64,000 nucleotides of DNA from Bacteroidota bacterium (GCA_027621365.1 JAQCBH010000010.1:1-64000), one strand, 5' to 3'; shown: positions 55,091-64,000, counted from the first letter of the stretch. Program-made: numbers and translations. The notes: generated by a model not told the origin, from the sequence alone.

Positions 55091-57517
55091 ATGCCCAGCG
55101 ATTCTTCTACTTGGAAAACCCTTTGGAACCCATGGTTTCAGGCCAGAAATTGGCAGGGTCATCGCTTTCAAGAAGACTGTGCTGAGCAGTATTTCAAGGG
55201 CAAAAGTGGGTTGTTGAATGCACCCACAGGCAGCGGCAAGACCTTTGCTTTGGCCTTGCCTGCCTTGATTGACGCGAAGCTTCGCCATCACAAGAAAGGC
55301 CTTTTCTTGCTGTGGATTACCCCGCTCAAAGCCCTCAGCAAGGACATTCGTTCGGCCATTGACGGCGCTGCCCAAGAATTGGACTTGAACTTTACGGTGG
55401 CCTTGCGAACAGGAGACACCTCAGCAGCTGAGCGACAAAAGATCAAAACCCAAGGAGTGCAGGTCTTGATCACCACTCCTGAATCTCTTCATCTATTGAT
55501 TGCCAGCCCATCGGCCTCTGACTTTTTCAAGCACCTGGAATGCGTGGTCTGCGACGAGTGGCACGAATTGATCGGTTCCAAACGAGGGGTTCAAGTGGAA
55601 TTGGCCTTGGCATATTTGCGGCGCTTGAGACCCTACTTGAAAACCTGGGCCATCTCGGCGACCATTGGCAACTTGGAAGAGGCCAATCGGGTTTTTTTAG
55701 GCCCTGGCCGGAAGGGAGTTCAGGTCAAAGCCGATATTCAAAAAGAGATTCAGGTGCATACCATCATGCCCGATACCATCGATCGTTTTCCTTGGTCAGG
55801 ACACATGGGAACCGCCTTGTTGGCCAAAGTCATTCCCTTGATTGAAGAGGCCAGAACCACGCTGATCTTCACCAATACCCGCAACCAAAGTGAAGTCTGG
55901 TACCAGCAGCTCTTAGACGCCAATCCCAGTCTAGCGGGCCGCATGGCCTTGCACCACGGCTCTCTCACTCGGGAGGTGCGCGATTGGGTGGAGAATAGCC
56001 TGCACGAAGGCAGTTTGAAGGCGGTCGTCTGTACCTCCAGCCTAGATTTGGGCGTTGATTTTCGCCCCGTTGACCGAGTTATCCAGATCGGTAGCCCCAA
56101 AGGGGTAGCCCGTTTTTTGCAAAGGGCGGGCCGCAGCGGTCATGGCCCGGGAGAAGTCTCCGACATTCATTTTTTGCCCACTCACTCACTGGAGCTTCTC
56201 GAAGCTGCGGCCCTCAAACAAGCCGTCTCCGAACAGCGCATCGAGTCCAGAGTACCCGTATTGCGCGCCATGGATGTGCTCATGCAGTACTTGATGACTT
56301 TGTCAGTGGGTGAAGGGTTGCATCCCGATTGGGCTTTTGCCGAAATACAGAGCACCCACGCTTTTGCTTCGGTCACGCGTGAAGAGTTCGACGACATGAT
56401 TCGCTCTTTGGAGCTTGGCGCCCCCAGTTTAGAGGCTTACGACGAGTACAAGAAAATCACTTGGGTTGATGATCGTTACAAGGTCATCAGCCGCAAGCTA
56501 GCCATGATGCACCGCCAAAGCATTGGCACCATTGCCGCCGACCAAACCCTATGGGTGAAACTTCAAGGCGGCAGTACCCTGGGCTCAATGGAGGAATACT
56601 TCCTATCCAAACTCAAAGAAGGCGACGCCTTTGTGTTTGCGGGCCGGGTTTTGGAGTTTGTGCGCATTGACGGAAACACTGCCGTGGTTCGCAAAAGCAA
56701 AAAGAAAAAGGCAGTTGTCCCCAGTTGGATGGGGGGTAGAATGAGTTTGAGTAGCGAACTCTCAACCGTACTTCAAAGCAAATTGGAATCCTGGAAAGAA
56801 GCCGTTGATCCCGAAGTGGAACTGTTGCATTCGTTGTTTGAAATTCAACAGGAACGCAGTGCCGTGCCTAGCAGCGAGGAACTTCTCATTGAGTTATTTG
56901 AAAGCTGCGAAGGCCACCACCTCTTTGTTTTTCCCTTCGAGGGCCGCATGGTCAATGAGGGAATGGGTATGCTCTTGGCCTACCGATTGAGCCAGATTTC
57001 GGCCCAAACCTATTCGATTGCCATGAACGATTATGGATTTGAATTGCTCAGTTCGGAGCCCATACCCTTGGAAGAAGCCTTGGAGCTGGACCTATTCAGT
57101 GCCCAAAATTTGACCCGTGATTTGCAAGAGTCGACCAACTATTCGCTCATGTGCCAGCGAAGATTTGCCGATATCGCCGTCATCGGTGGTTTGCTGTTCA
57201 AAGGAACCCAAAACAAACCCGTGAAAAACCGCCATTTGCAGTCATCGTCCCGTTTGATGTACCAAGTGTTCAGCGATTTTGAGCCCAATAACGTTTTGCT
57301 TCAACAAGCACGCGAAGAAGTATTGTCCAATCAATTGGAAGAACGTCGATTGCGTTTGGCATTAAACAAGGCAGATGCACAAAAATGGGTCATTCAAAGA
57401 CCCCAGAGACCGACTCCTTTTTCCTTCCCCTTGATGGTCGATCGCCTTCGCGAAACCTGGAGCTCAGAGAAAATCGAAGATCGCATCGCTCGAATGCTAA
57501 ACGAGGCAGAGGCCTAA
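55091..57517 (+). CDS. Lhr-type 'ligase-associated' DEXH-box helicase
   Basis: NAPTGSGKTFALALPAL, CDEWHELIGSKRGVQVELAL, SATIGN, QRAGRSGHGPGEVS; C-terminal SRLMYQVFSDFEPNNVLLQQAREEVL. Confidence 0.9.
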   Translation: MPSDSSTWKTLWNPWFQARNWQGHRFQEDCAEQYFKGKSGLLNAPTGSGKTFALALPALIDAKLRHHKKGLFLLWITPLKALSKDIRSAIDGAAQELDLNFTVALRTGDTSAAERQKIKTQGVQVLITTPESLHLLIASPSASDFFKHLECVVCDEWHELIGSKRGVQVELALAYLRRLRPYLKTWAISATIGNLEEANRVFLGPGRKGVQVKADIQKEIQVHTIMPDTIDRFPWSGHMGTALLAKVIPLIEEARTTLIFTNTRNQSEVWYQQLLDANPSLAGRMALHHGSLTREVRDWVENSLHEGSLKAVVCTSSLDLGVDFRPVDRVIQIGSPKGVARFLQRAGRSGHGPGEVSDIHFLPTHSLELLEAAALKQAVSEQRIESRVPVLRAMDVLMQYLMTLSVGEGLHPDWAFAEIQSTHAFASVTREEFDDMIRSLELGAPSLEAYDEYKKITWVDDRYKVISRKLAMMHRQSIGTIAADQTLWVKLQGGSTLGSMEEYFLSKLKEGDAFVFAGRVLEFVRIDGNTAVVRKSKKKKAVVPSWMGGRMSLSSELSTVLQSKLESWKEAVDPEVELLHSLFEIQQERSAVPSSEELLIELFESCEGHHLFVFPFEGRMVNEGMGMLLAYRLSQISAQTYSIAMNDYGFELLSSEPIPLEEALELDLFSAQNLTRDLQESTNYSLMCQRRFADIAVIGGLLFKGTQNKPVKNRHLQSSSRLMYQVFSDFEPNNVLLQQAREEVLSNQLEERRLRLALNKADAQKWVIQRPQRPTPFSFPLMVDRLRETWSSEKIEDRIARMLNEAEA

Positions 57518-57855
57518 ACTCCAAGATCAAACACGTCGGCCAGTTTTTGCTTGATGGATGCGCGATGGCATTCATCTAGGGTGCCCAGATGGGTTTTCAA
57601 TCTTCTATTGTCAATGGCGCGCACTTGATCGATCATGATTTCAGAATCTTTCTCAAGCCCGGCAATTCCTTTTTTCAAGAAGTATCGAAGCGGGTTGTCT
57701 TCTCCGATTATTTGAGTAGAGATAGGGCAAACCAAAGTTGATTCCAACAAGCCATTCAGCAAATCAGTCTGCACGATCAATACGGGTCGCACCTTTCCTG
57801 CTTCAGTGCCCATTCGTGGGTTTAAGTCAGCAAGGAAGAGATCAAATTGCTTCAT
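57514..57855 (-). CDS. MazF/PemK-family toxin
   Basis: MKQFDLFLADLNPRMGTEAGKVRPVLIVQTDLLN...LVCPISTQ...MIDQVRAIDNRRL. Confidence 0.92.
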   Translation of the reverse strand: MKQFDLFLADLNPRMGTEAGKVRPVLIVQTDLLNGLLESTLVCPISTQIIGEDNPLRYFLKKGIAGLEKDSEIMIDQVRAIDNRRLKTHLGTLDECHRASIKQKLADVFDLGV

Positions 57856-58075
57856 CATCCAGGGCATCAAATTCGTCTATCACTTCTCGTGAACTCTTTT
57901 TGATGGCTGCTGCCGCCGCTTCCATTTCTTTGGCCAGCAGTTCGCGACGAACCGTTTTGGAGTAAGCGATAACGGCATCATTGATGAATCGATTGCGGCT
58001 AATGTTGAGCTTATCGCTGAGCTCATCGGCCTCGGCTGCCAGTTCTTCATACAATTTAAGTGATACCATTTTCAT
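57842..58075 (-). CDS. CopG/RHH-like antitoxin partner of the MazF-like toxin
   Basis: MVSLKLYEELAAEADELSDKLNISRNRFINDAVIAYSK; overlaps the toxin start. Confidence 0.85.
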   Translation of the reverse strand: MKMVSLKLYEELAAEADELSDKLNISRNRFINDAVIAYSKTVRRELLAKEMEAAAAAIKKSSREVIDEFDALDDEAI

Positions 58076-58079
58076 ATAT

Positions 58080-58087
58080 CAAAAATA
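58080..58087 (-). promoter_or_regulatory. -7 element TATTTTTG, 4 nt before ATG of the antitoxin gene
   Basis: TAnnTTTG; spacer ATAT. Confidence 0.75.
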
Positions 58088-58144
58088 GATATCTTTTTTA
58101 AAATTCGCGCTCCATTTTCTCAAATCACCTATGGCAGCAGGGGC

Positions 58145-58152
58145 TATCTTTG
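58145..58152 (+). promoter_or_regulatory. -7 element TATCTTTG, 7 nt before ATG of pth
   Basis: TAnnTTTG. Confidence 0.65.
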
Positions 58153-58159
58153 AACTCCC

Positions 58160-58726
58160 ATGAAGTTCCTCTATGTCGGCTTGGGCAATCCTGGTGCTGA
58201 GTACGATCGTACCCGTCACAACATTGGCTTTGCTGTGTTGGATGCGCTTGCGGCAAAGCTGGGAGGAACCTGGGAATCGGTGAAGCACGGTCACATGGCC
58301 GTGGTGAGCCACAAGGGTCGAAAGTTGCACCTGCTCAAACCCAATACGTACATGAATTTGTCGGGTAAAGCCGTGGCTTATCACATGCAGCAAGAGAAAA
58401 TGCCTCTTGGAAACATCGTGGTCATCACCGACGACATTGCCTTGCCTACCGGGAAGCTGCGTCTGAAAGAAAAAGGCAGCGATGGGGGTCACAACGGATT
58501 GAAAAGCGTCAACGCCTCCTTGAACACCCCCAACTACGCACGCCTTCGATTTGGAGTGGGCAATGATTTTCCCAAAGGCCGTCAAGCCGAATTCGTGTTG
58601 AGTCCTTTTCCTACTGAGGAAGAAGAGGCGGTTAACAATGCCATTGAACGCTCCATGAACGGCCTTTTATCCTACTGCACCCAAGGCCCAGGCCGTACCA
58701 TGACTCAGGTCAACGCCCAGAAATAG
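58160..58726 (+). CDS. pth: Peptidyl-tRNA hydrolase
   Basis: YVGLGNPGAEYDRTRHNIGF, KPNTYMNLSGKAV, GSDGGHNGLKSV. Confidence 0.95.
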   Translation: MKFLYVGLGNPGAEYDRTRHNIGFAVLDALAAKLGGTWESVKHGHMAVVSHKGRKLHLLKPNTYMNLSGKAVAYHMQQEKMPLGNIVVITDDIALPTGKLRLKEKGSDGGHNGLKSVNASLNTPNYARLRFGVGNDFPKGRQAEFVLSPFPTEEEEAVNNAIERSMNGLLSYCTQGPGRTMTQVNAQK

Positions 58727-58735
58727 ACATTTCCC

Positions 58736-59455
58736 ATGCCCAAGATAGAAACCCTGCTCAGCCCAGCCTTGTTCCACCTTCACAGCGAAGGTTTGGAAGA
58801 CAAACAAGTAGTTATCATTGACATTTTGCGAGCTACCACTACGGTTGTGGTCGCCTTTGAAAATGGTGTTGATCATGTTGTAGCCTCGGCCAGTGTAAAA
58901 GATACGCTCACTTACCGTGACAAAGGTTATTTGGTGGCTGCCGAGCGCAATGGAATCATGGTCGAAGGCTTTGATTTGGGCAACTCACCCCAAGATTATA
59001 CACCCGAATTGGTGACAGGGCGCAACATTGCTTTGACCACCACCAACGGCACTCGCGCCTTGAACATGGCTGAAGAAGCCGAAACCGTTTGGGTAGCCTC
59101 TTTCCGCAACTTGTCGGCTACGGCTGAGGCCTTGACTCAGAACGGCCGTGATGTGCTCTTGTTCTGTGCCGGTTGGAAAGACCGTTTCAACATGGAAGAT
59201 ACCTTGTTTGCCGGTGCACTAGCCGAGCAATTGTTGACCATGGGCTGGACCACTGACGATGACGCCACTTTTGCAGCCATCGATTTGTATTCCCAAAACA
59301 GCCATCGCCTGGAAGCCTTTTTGGAAAAAGCCTCTCATGTGCAGCGTTTCAAAACCTTGCACATCGAAAGCGATCTGCAAGTCTGCTTCAAGATTGATAG
59401 CAGCCGAACTGTGGTCTATCTTCAAGACGACAAATTGGTCGGCAAAACCCTGTAA
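58736..59455 (+). CDS. comB: 2-phosphosulfolactate phosphatase family protein
   Basis: VVIIDILRATTTVVVAFENGVDHV, LTTTNGTRAL, FCAGWKDRFNMEDTLFAGAL. Confidence 0.88.
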   Translation: MPKIETLLSPALFHLHSEGLEDKQVVIIDILRATTTVVVAFENGVDHVVASASVKDTLTYRDKGYLVAAERNGIMVEGFDLGNSPQDYTPELVTGRNIALTTTNGTRALNMAEEAETVWVASFRNLSATAEALTQNGRDVLLFCAGWKDRFNMEDTLFAGALAEQLLTMGWTTDDDATFAAIDLYSQNSHRLEAFLEKASHVQRFKTLHIESDLQVCFKIDSSRTVVYLQDDKLVGKTL

Positions 59456-59457
59456 CC

Positions 59458-60129
59458 ATGATTAGCGAAGCGTATTACGAATTTCTCATTGACCTGACCC
59501 TCAACAACCAGAAGACCTGGTTTGATGAGAACCGCAAACGCTACGAGCGCGACGTAAAAAAGCCCTTTGAGCAGTTTGTTGCTCAATTGATTGAAGCGGT
59601 TTGCGCCGTCGACGGTCGTTACGGTGGCTTGGAGCCCAAAGACGTGATTTTTCGCATCAATCGAGACATTCGTTTCTCGAAAGACAAGACCCCTTATAAG
59701 ACCAATCGCTCCTGTTTGATTGCCATTGGGGGGCGTAAAAAAATGCAGCCCGGCGGCCTGTATTTGGAACTAGGCCCTGAGCGTTGCGGCATTTACAGCG
59801 GATGGTACATGCCTGACCGCGACCAACTCTTGCGCATTCGGGAACATTTGGCGGCCAACATTGACCGCGCCAAGGCCATTCTGAGTGCCCCAACATTTGT
59901 CCAAACCTTTGGTGAAATTAGAGGCGAATCGCAGAAACGCATTCCATCGCATTTGAAAGAGGCGGGTGAGGCCTTTCCTCTGATTTACAACACCCAGTTT
60001 TATGTAATGCATGAAATAGAGCCCGAGCGAAGCCTTGAACCCGATTTCATTCCTTACATCGTTGGTAGCTGGAAAGCCATTGAACCTTGGAATGCTTTCT
60101 TAGGCGAAGTGCATCGCCAAGAGGATTAG
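59458..60129 (+). CDS. DUF2461 family protein
   Basis: FLIDLTLNNQKTWFDENRKRYE, RINRDIRFSKDKTPYKTN, YSGWYMPDRDQLLRIREHL. Confidence 0.9.
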   Translation: MISEAYYEFLIDLTLNNQKTWFDENRKRYERDVKKPFEQFVAQLIEAVCAVDGRYGGLEPKDVIFRINRDIRFSKDKTPYKTNRSCLIAIGGRKKMQPGGLYLELGPERCGIYSGWYMPDRDQLLRIREHLAANIDRAKAILSAPTFVQTFGEIRGESQKRIPSHLKEAGEAFPLIYNTQFYVMHEIEPERSLEPDFIPYIVGSWKAIEPWNAFLGEVHRQED

Positions 60130-60131
60130 GG

Positions 60132-61106
60132 CTACAATCGCAGCCCCAACCATTCTTTTTTGGTTCTGTACTCTTGCCTCAAGAATCGAGAACGAGGCCC
60201 GCTACCGGAGTGACTCAATAGGGTTCCCGAGGCGATGCAAGACTCTATCCACCGGCGGGTGGCACCCACCCAAGACTCGCAATCTGAAGTGATGACCCCA
60301 CTCAAGGAGGAGCAAACGACAGCCACTTGGTCCTTGCTGCTTTCGAACACCATGCTGTTGTCCACGCTGGTCAAGGCATTGAAATACAACTTGTATTTGG
60401 CTCCTTTCAATTTGGGCAGATAGGGATTGATTTTCATGCCCTTTTCGGCTTGCTCGAAAATCAGATCGACCAAGGCGTCGTATTCGCCCAGGACTCTTCG
60501 ATAATCTTGCTCATCAGCAAAGAGACCGCACTCTTTGTAATGTTGAATTTGGTAGAGGGTAGAGAACAGCGTTTCAAAGCTCCAAACCTCCTCACTGGGA
60601 ATGCGCAAGTAGCGCTCTGCCAAGGCGATGTATTTGGGTTGTGCTTGGGGATCGGTCTGGAACAAACAACCAGCCAATTGGGTTTGCTTGAGGAAATCGC
60701 GGTTCCATACGAACTCCTTGAATGCGCTCAAATGAGGGAACCACATCGTGTAGAAAAAGGGTATTTCTTTGGCGCCATAGAACACTTTTGGATGGTCCAA
60801 ATTCAAGGTTCTGTCCAAGCGCTGTTTGAGCAATTCATAGAAATTTTCAGCCGACAGGTTTTCTTGATCAAACCCGACATAATTGCCTTGTAGCCAATCG
60901 TTTTGTGTCTCAACTAAATTGTTGAGGTTGATCCTGAATTCGCGGGCCAAGAGCACCAGTTCATCGGCCCGAAAGGATTGGGGACGCTTGATACGGCGAT
61001 AAGCAGAGTCTTCAGAAATATTGAGTAAGTCGGCGACAATGGCGGCGGTTCGGAGTCCGCGTTGGCGGGATTTTTCATGCAGGATTTGGGGTAATTTTTT
61101 TATCAT
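60132..61106 (-). CDS. Putative regulator with N-terminal HTH and large uncharacterised C-terminal domain
   Basis: AAIVADLLNISEDSAYRRIKRPQSFRADELVLLAREFRINLNNLV helix-turn-helix-like start; rest unknown. Confidence 0.6.
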   Translation of the reverse strand: MIKKLPQILHEKSRQRGLRTAAIVADLLNISEDSAYRRIKRPQSFRADELVLLAREFRINLNNLVETQNDWLQGNYVGFDQENLSAENFYELLKQRLDRTLNLDHPKVFYGAKEIPFFYTMWFPHLSAFKEFVWNRDFLKQTQLAGCLFQTDPQAQPKYIALAERYLRIPSEEVWSFETLFSTLYQIQHYKECGLFADEQDYRRVLGEYDALVDLIFEQAEKGMKINPYLPKLKGAKYKLYFNALTSVDNSMVFESSKDQVAVVCSSLSGVITSDCESWVGATRRWIESCIASGTLLSHSGSGPRSRFLRQEYRTKKEWLGLRL

Positions 61107-61269
61107 ACGCTATCATTTGGTGTTCTTCCCTACACACATTTTTTGCGGTGTATCCCCCAAGGCTTTTTAAAAATTGCCGAAAATATTTAGTGAACGATTA
61201 ACTGTTTGCAAGTCGCGCCACAGACTGCCATTTACGGTTTCTGAGTTTTGAAGCCTAATCCAAGTTATT

Positions 61270-64000
61270 ATGATGATTGAATTTAGCCATTCGGGAACTT
61301 GTGCAGTTTTGTGCCCAAACCCGACTCCGAATCCTCGGCGATTGTACCAACTGATAGCCTTGACCTTTTTCGCTTTGCTTCCTGTTTTGGGCAAAAGCCA
61401 AAGCGCAGATTTTTTAAGCGAATACCAGTCCTTTTTTCAAAACGTCCCGACCCATACAGGTCGCTTATACGAGGCGACTTTCCCTCAAATGGATCCTTGG
61501 CGATTTTCTGGAGGAATGGGCGATGACACTCTGAATGCTACCCGATCCAAAGAACTGCTTCGCATAGCCCAATGCTGGGACAATGGCCCCGGCCCAACCC
61601 TGGCTCAAGACAGTTTGGTCCGTCAGTATGTGAGCCAAGGAATCATGCCCTTATGGATATTGGACCTGAGCTACGATCGACTGGGAACAGACAGCGCTGT
61701 GCTTTCTCAATTGCGACTTTCAGACAGCGATTCCACCTTGATTTCCGACCGCATCGTTAGCCAAAAACAGTTGCTGTTCGCAGCGGTTCCAGCCCTTCAA
61801 AATTTGTCATCCCGCATTCACAGCGTGGTCATTGATGAGCGCTTGATGATTCGTCGTGGATATGGTCATTATCCCACTGATTTTGTGTTGATTCAGAATG
61901 GAAAAGAGAGCCAATTGAACCTGCGCCAACCGGTGTTGATTGACAAATCAGGGAGCGATGATTGGCACTTTGCCTTGGCTCTGACCCTTGACAAATCTGA
62001 CCCGCGCTATGACTTTGTCAGCAACCCTTGGAGTTTTTCGCCTACCCAATTTCGCATGCTCACCTTGGGAGCACTCAAGAAGGTAAAAATTCCCCTATTG
62101 GATTGGCGTGACAAGTTGAAAGACAGCCTTTTAACCGTGCACCAATGGCATTGGGATTTGGGCCCTGAACAGGCCAAAGTTCAGCACGGCGCGCAAGTAA
62201 GCATACACCGCAGCCGTGCAGGCGGTACATGCTTGAAACGACCTTTGGTCTTGGTTGAAGGCATCGATTTTGGGTATTCTGATCTCTGGGCTGGAGAGCG
62301 AGATGGGAAGTGCGGCTCCATGGGATACCTAGACCTCCTTCACGGGCAGCTTTGGAATTCAGAACTGGAAACCTGGGAAAAGTGGAATGCCATTTCGGCC
62401 TCTCCAAAGGCCCTTCAGCAATGCCGAGACTCAGGTTACGACATCGTCTATGTAGACTTTTGGGATGGAGCCCAAGACATGCACTTGAATGCCGAAGTGT
62501 TGGCCCATGTGTTGGAGCGTTTGCAACAGGAATATTGCACTGGGCCTATGCACATTCTGGGGGCCAGCATGGGAGGTGTATTGGCCAAACGGGCCCTTCG
62601 CTTACTAGAAATGAGGGGATCCTACTTATGCATTTCCAGTTTGACGGCGTTTGACAGTCCCTTTTTAGGGGCGAACATTCCCTTGTCCTTGCAGGCCTTT
62701 GTATCCTATTACAAGGGGATTTTACCGGGTTCCAAAGATGCCTTGGAGAGACAGTTGAACCGCCCGGCCTCCAAGCAGTTGTTGGCTGAACATCACCTGT
62801 CCAAAATGGGCCCGCACGAGGATCGCGCTTTGTGGGTTCGGGAAGACAGTTTGTTCGGCGGTTTTCCCCACAAACCTTGGCTTTTCTCCATTTCCAGTGG
62901 CTCCTATCAAGGCAGAGGGGGCCGACAAATTCGAGACAGCTTTGGCCTGCTTAGCCCAGGAGACCTGATGGCTTCCCTGCACACGAATAACCAGTGGAAA
63001 CAAGGCATCATGGAAGCCGTGGGTACCAACAGTAAATGGATCAAATGGTTGTTGATTGCCATTCCAGAAGCCCATGCCGACTTGTTTGCCAACGGCCAGT
63101 TGATCGAAGGTTCGAAACCACTGTCCAACTTGATAGCCAACCTGAATTTCACCTACAAGAAGCGCCAATTGGTGGGTGCTCCACGACGCGAACCCAGCTT
63201 GGACCACTTGGCGGGAGGTTTTCACTCGGGCATGTCGACCTTGAGCATTCACAAGCTCTTGGCTCAGGTTTTTATCCAGTCAAACATCATTCAGCCCAAT
63301 ACCTGTTTTGTACCCTTGGCTTCGGCTTGGTCATTACCGGTAATCGACCAAGAACAATACATGAGCAAATCCAGTTGGAACCAATTGGATCGCTCGCCCT
63401 TTCACCGGGTATTTGCGGCCGAAGAAAACCAAGAACACTGCTTTTTTGATACGGTCAAAGGGGGAAACATCGATTGGTATCTGCAACAGTTGAACTGGGT
63501 AGACAAGAACAAGCCCCTGAGCATATCAGACACCATATACTTCACAGCCGAAAAGCAACGATTTGTCTCCTCCATGGAAATCCCGGCCAAGAGCACAGCT
63601 CTTTTTCGGGCTCAGGAAAATATTTCGGCGTTTGTACAGCGTGATTCCTTGAGCCGCCGAGCGTCTCTGCCCGTTTTACGCACCGGTCCCTGTCCCAACC
63701 AAGTCATTGATGTAAAGGGCCAGTTGCTCATTCAAAACAACTGTGATTTCCGAGTTTCGGAATATTCCACACTGCATCTGTTTGAAGGATCCCGCACTGA
63801 ATTGGAGGGGTCTACCTTGCACCTTGAGTCTGGCAGCCAGCTTTGGGTGGACAGTGCGGCTGTGTTTCAAGTGTCAAATGAAGCCACCTTTGAGGCTGAT
63901 TTGGGCACAAGCATTGTGCTGGAAAAAGGCGCCATTTTGGAGCTAGAAGGCTCAGGTCGAATGTTGCTGGATGGCCGAGTGATCTTGATGAATGGAGCCG
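61270..64000 (+). CDS. Large secreted alpha/beta-hydrolase-like protein, open at right edge (absent from ORF track)
   Basis: Uninterrupted frame 61270 to window end (>910 codons); signal-like LYQLIALTFFALLPVLGKSQS; PLVLVEGIDFG...MHILGASMGGVLAKRAL (GxSxG nucleophile elbow). Confidence 0.85.
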   Translation, partial: MMIEFSHSGTCAVLCPNPTPNPRRLYQLIALTFFALLPVLGKSQSADFLSEYQSFFQNVPTHTGRLYEATFPQMDPWRFSGGMGDDTLNATRSKELLRIAQCWDNGPGPTLAQDSLVRQYVSQGIMPLWILDLSYDRLGTDSAVLSQLRLSDSDSTLISDRIVSQKQLLFAAVPALQNLSSRIHSVVIDERLMIRRGYGHYPTDFVLIQNGKESQLNLRQPVLIDKSGSDDWHFALALTLDKSDPRYDFVSNPWSFSPTQFRMLTLGALKKVKIPLLDWRDKLKDSLLTVHQWHWDLGPEQAKVQHGAQVSIHRSRAGGTCLKRPLVLVEGIDFGYSDLWAGERDGKCGSMGYLDLLHGQLWNSELETWEKWNAISASPKALQQCRDSGYDIVYVDFWDGAQDMHLNAEVLAHVLERLQQEYCTGPMHILGASMGGVLAKRALRLLEMRGSYLCISSLTAFDSPFLGANIPLSLQAFVSYYKGILPGSKDALERQLNRPASKQLLAEHHLSKMGPHEDRALWVREDSLFGGFPHKPWLFSISSGSYQGRGGRQIRDSFGLLSPGDLMASLHTNNQWKQGIMEAVGTNSKWIKWLLIAIPEAHADLFANGQLIEGSKPLSNLIANLNFTYKKRQLVGAPRREPSLDHLAGGFHSGMSTLSIHKLLAQVFIQSNIIQPNTCFVPLASAWSLPVIDQEQYMSKSSWNQLDRSPFHRVFAAEENQEHCFFDTVKGGNIDWYLQQLNWVDKNKPLSISDTIYFTAEKQRFVSSMEIPAKSTALFRAQENISAFVQRDSLSRRASLPVLRTGPCPNQVIDVKGQLLIQNNCDFRVSEYSTLHLFEGSRTELEGSTLHLESGSQLWVDSAAVFQVSNEATFEADLGTSIVLEKGAILELEGSGRMLLDGRVILMNGA

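Noticed and set aside
1-64000. CRISPR array, transposon or prophage
   Set aside because: No short regularly spaced direct repeats, no cas, transposase, integrase or phage structural genes; the tandem repeats are all within coding sequences.
1-64000. tRNA or rRNA genes
   Set aside because: No intergenic stretch showed a convincing cloverleaf (GTTCRANNC arm) or rRNA-like sequence.

Overview
This 64 kb window is a gene-dense Bacteroidetes chromosome segment (Flavobacteriales-like: T9SS C-terminal sorting domain, DUF4403, DUF3822, TAnnTTTG promoters). I support about 60 protein-coding genes, most of them housekeeping: pheS, pheT, mnmG, ybeY, pyrF, prfA, coaE, yajC, nusB, purQ, purS, aroQ, menA, menC, gmd, fcl, gap, ssb, rsmD, coaD, mnmH, pth. 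I saw no rRNA, tRNA, CRISPR array or transposase. Main observations: (1) a striking regularity in which the Bacteroidetes -7 promoter element TAnnTTTG sits exactly 4 nt upstream of the start codon of at least 12 unrelated genes (3 more with one mismatch), implying widespread leaderless transcription; (2) two strong and one weak parS-like palindromes (TTTCACGTGAAAC) around ybeY/mnmG; (3) an accessory block (about 25.3-35.0 kb) with a tight four-gene TerB-like/zinc-ribbon, SPFH-GYF2, bacterial-PH and TM cassette next to large orphan secreted proteins; (4) two frameshifts within 500 bp at the left edge, breaking a cytidylyltransferase-like gene and a Wzz-like gene; (5) CDSs absent from the ORF track: a 58-aa membrane protein at 51301-51477 and a >910-aa secreted alpha/beta-hydrolase-like protein from 61270 off the right edge; (6) Arg/Gly/Asn-rich repeat tails on two RNA-associated proteins. 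Family calls come from reading the translations; no database search was run.
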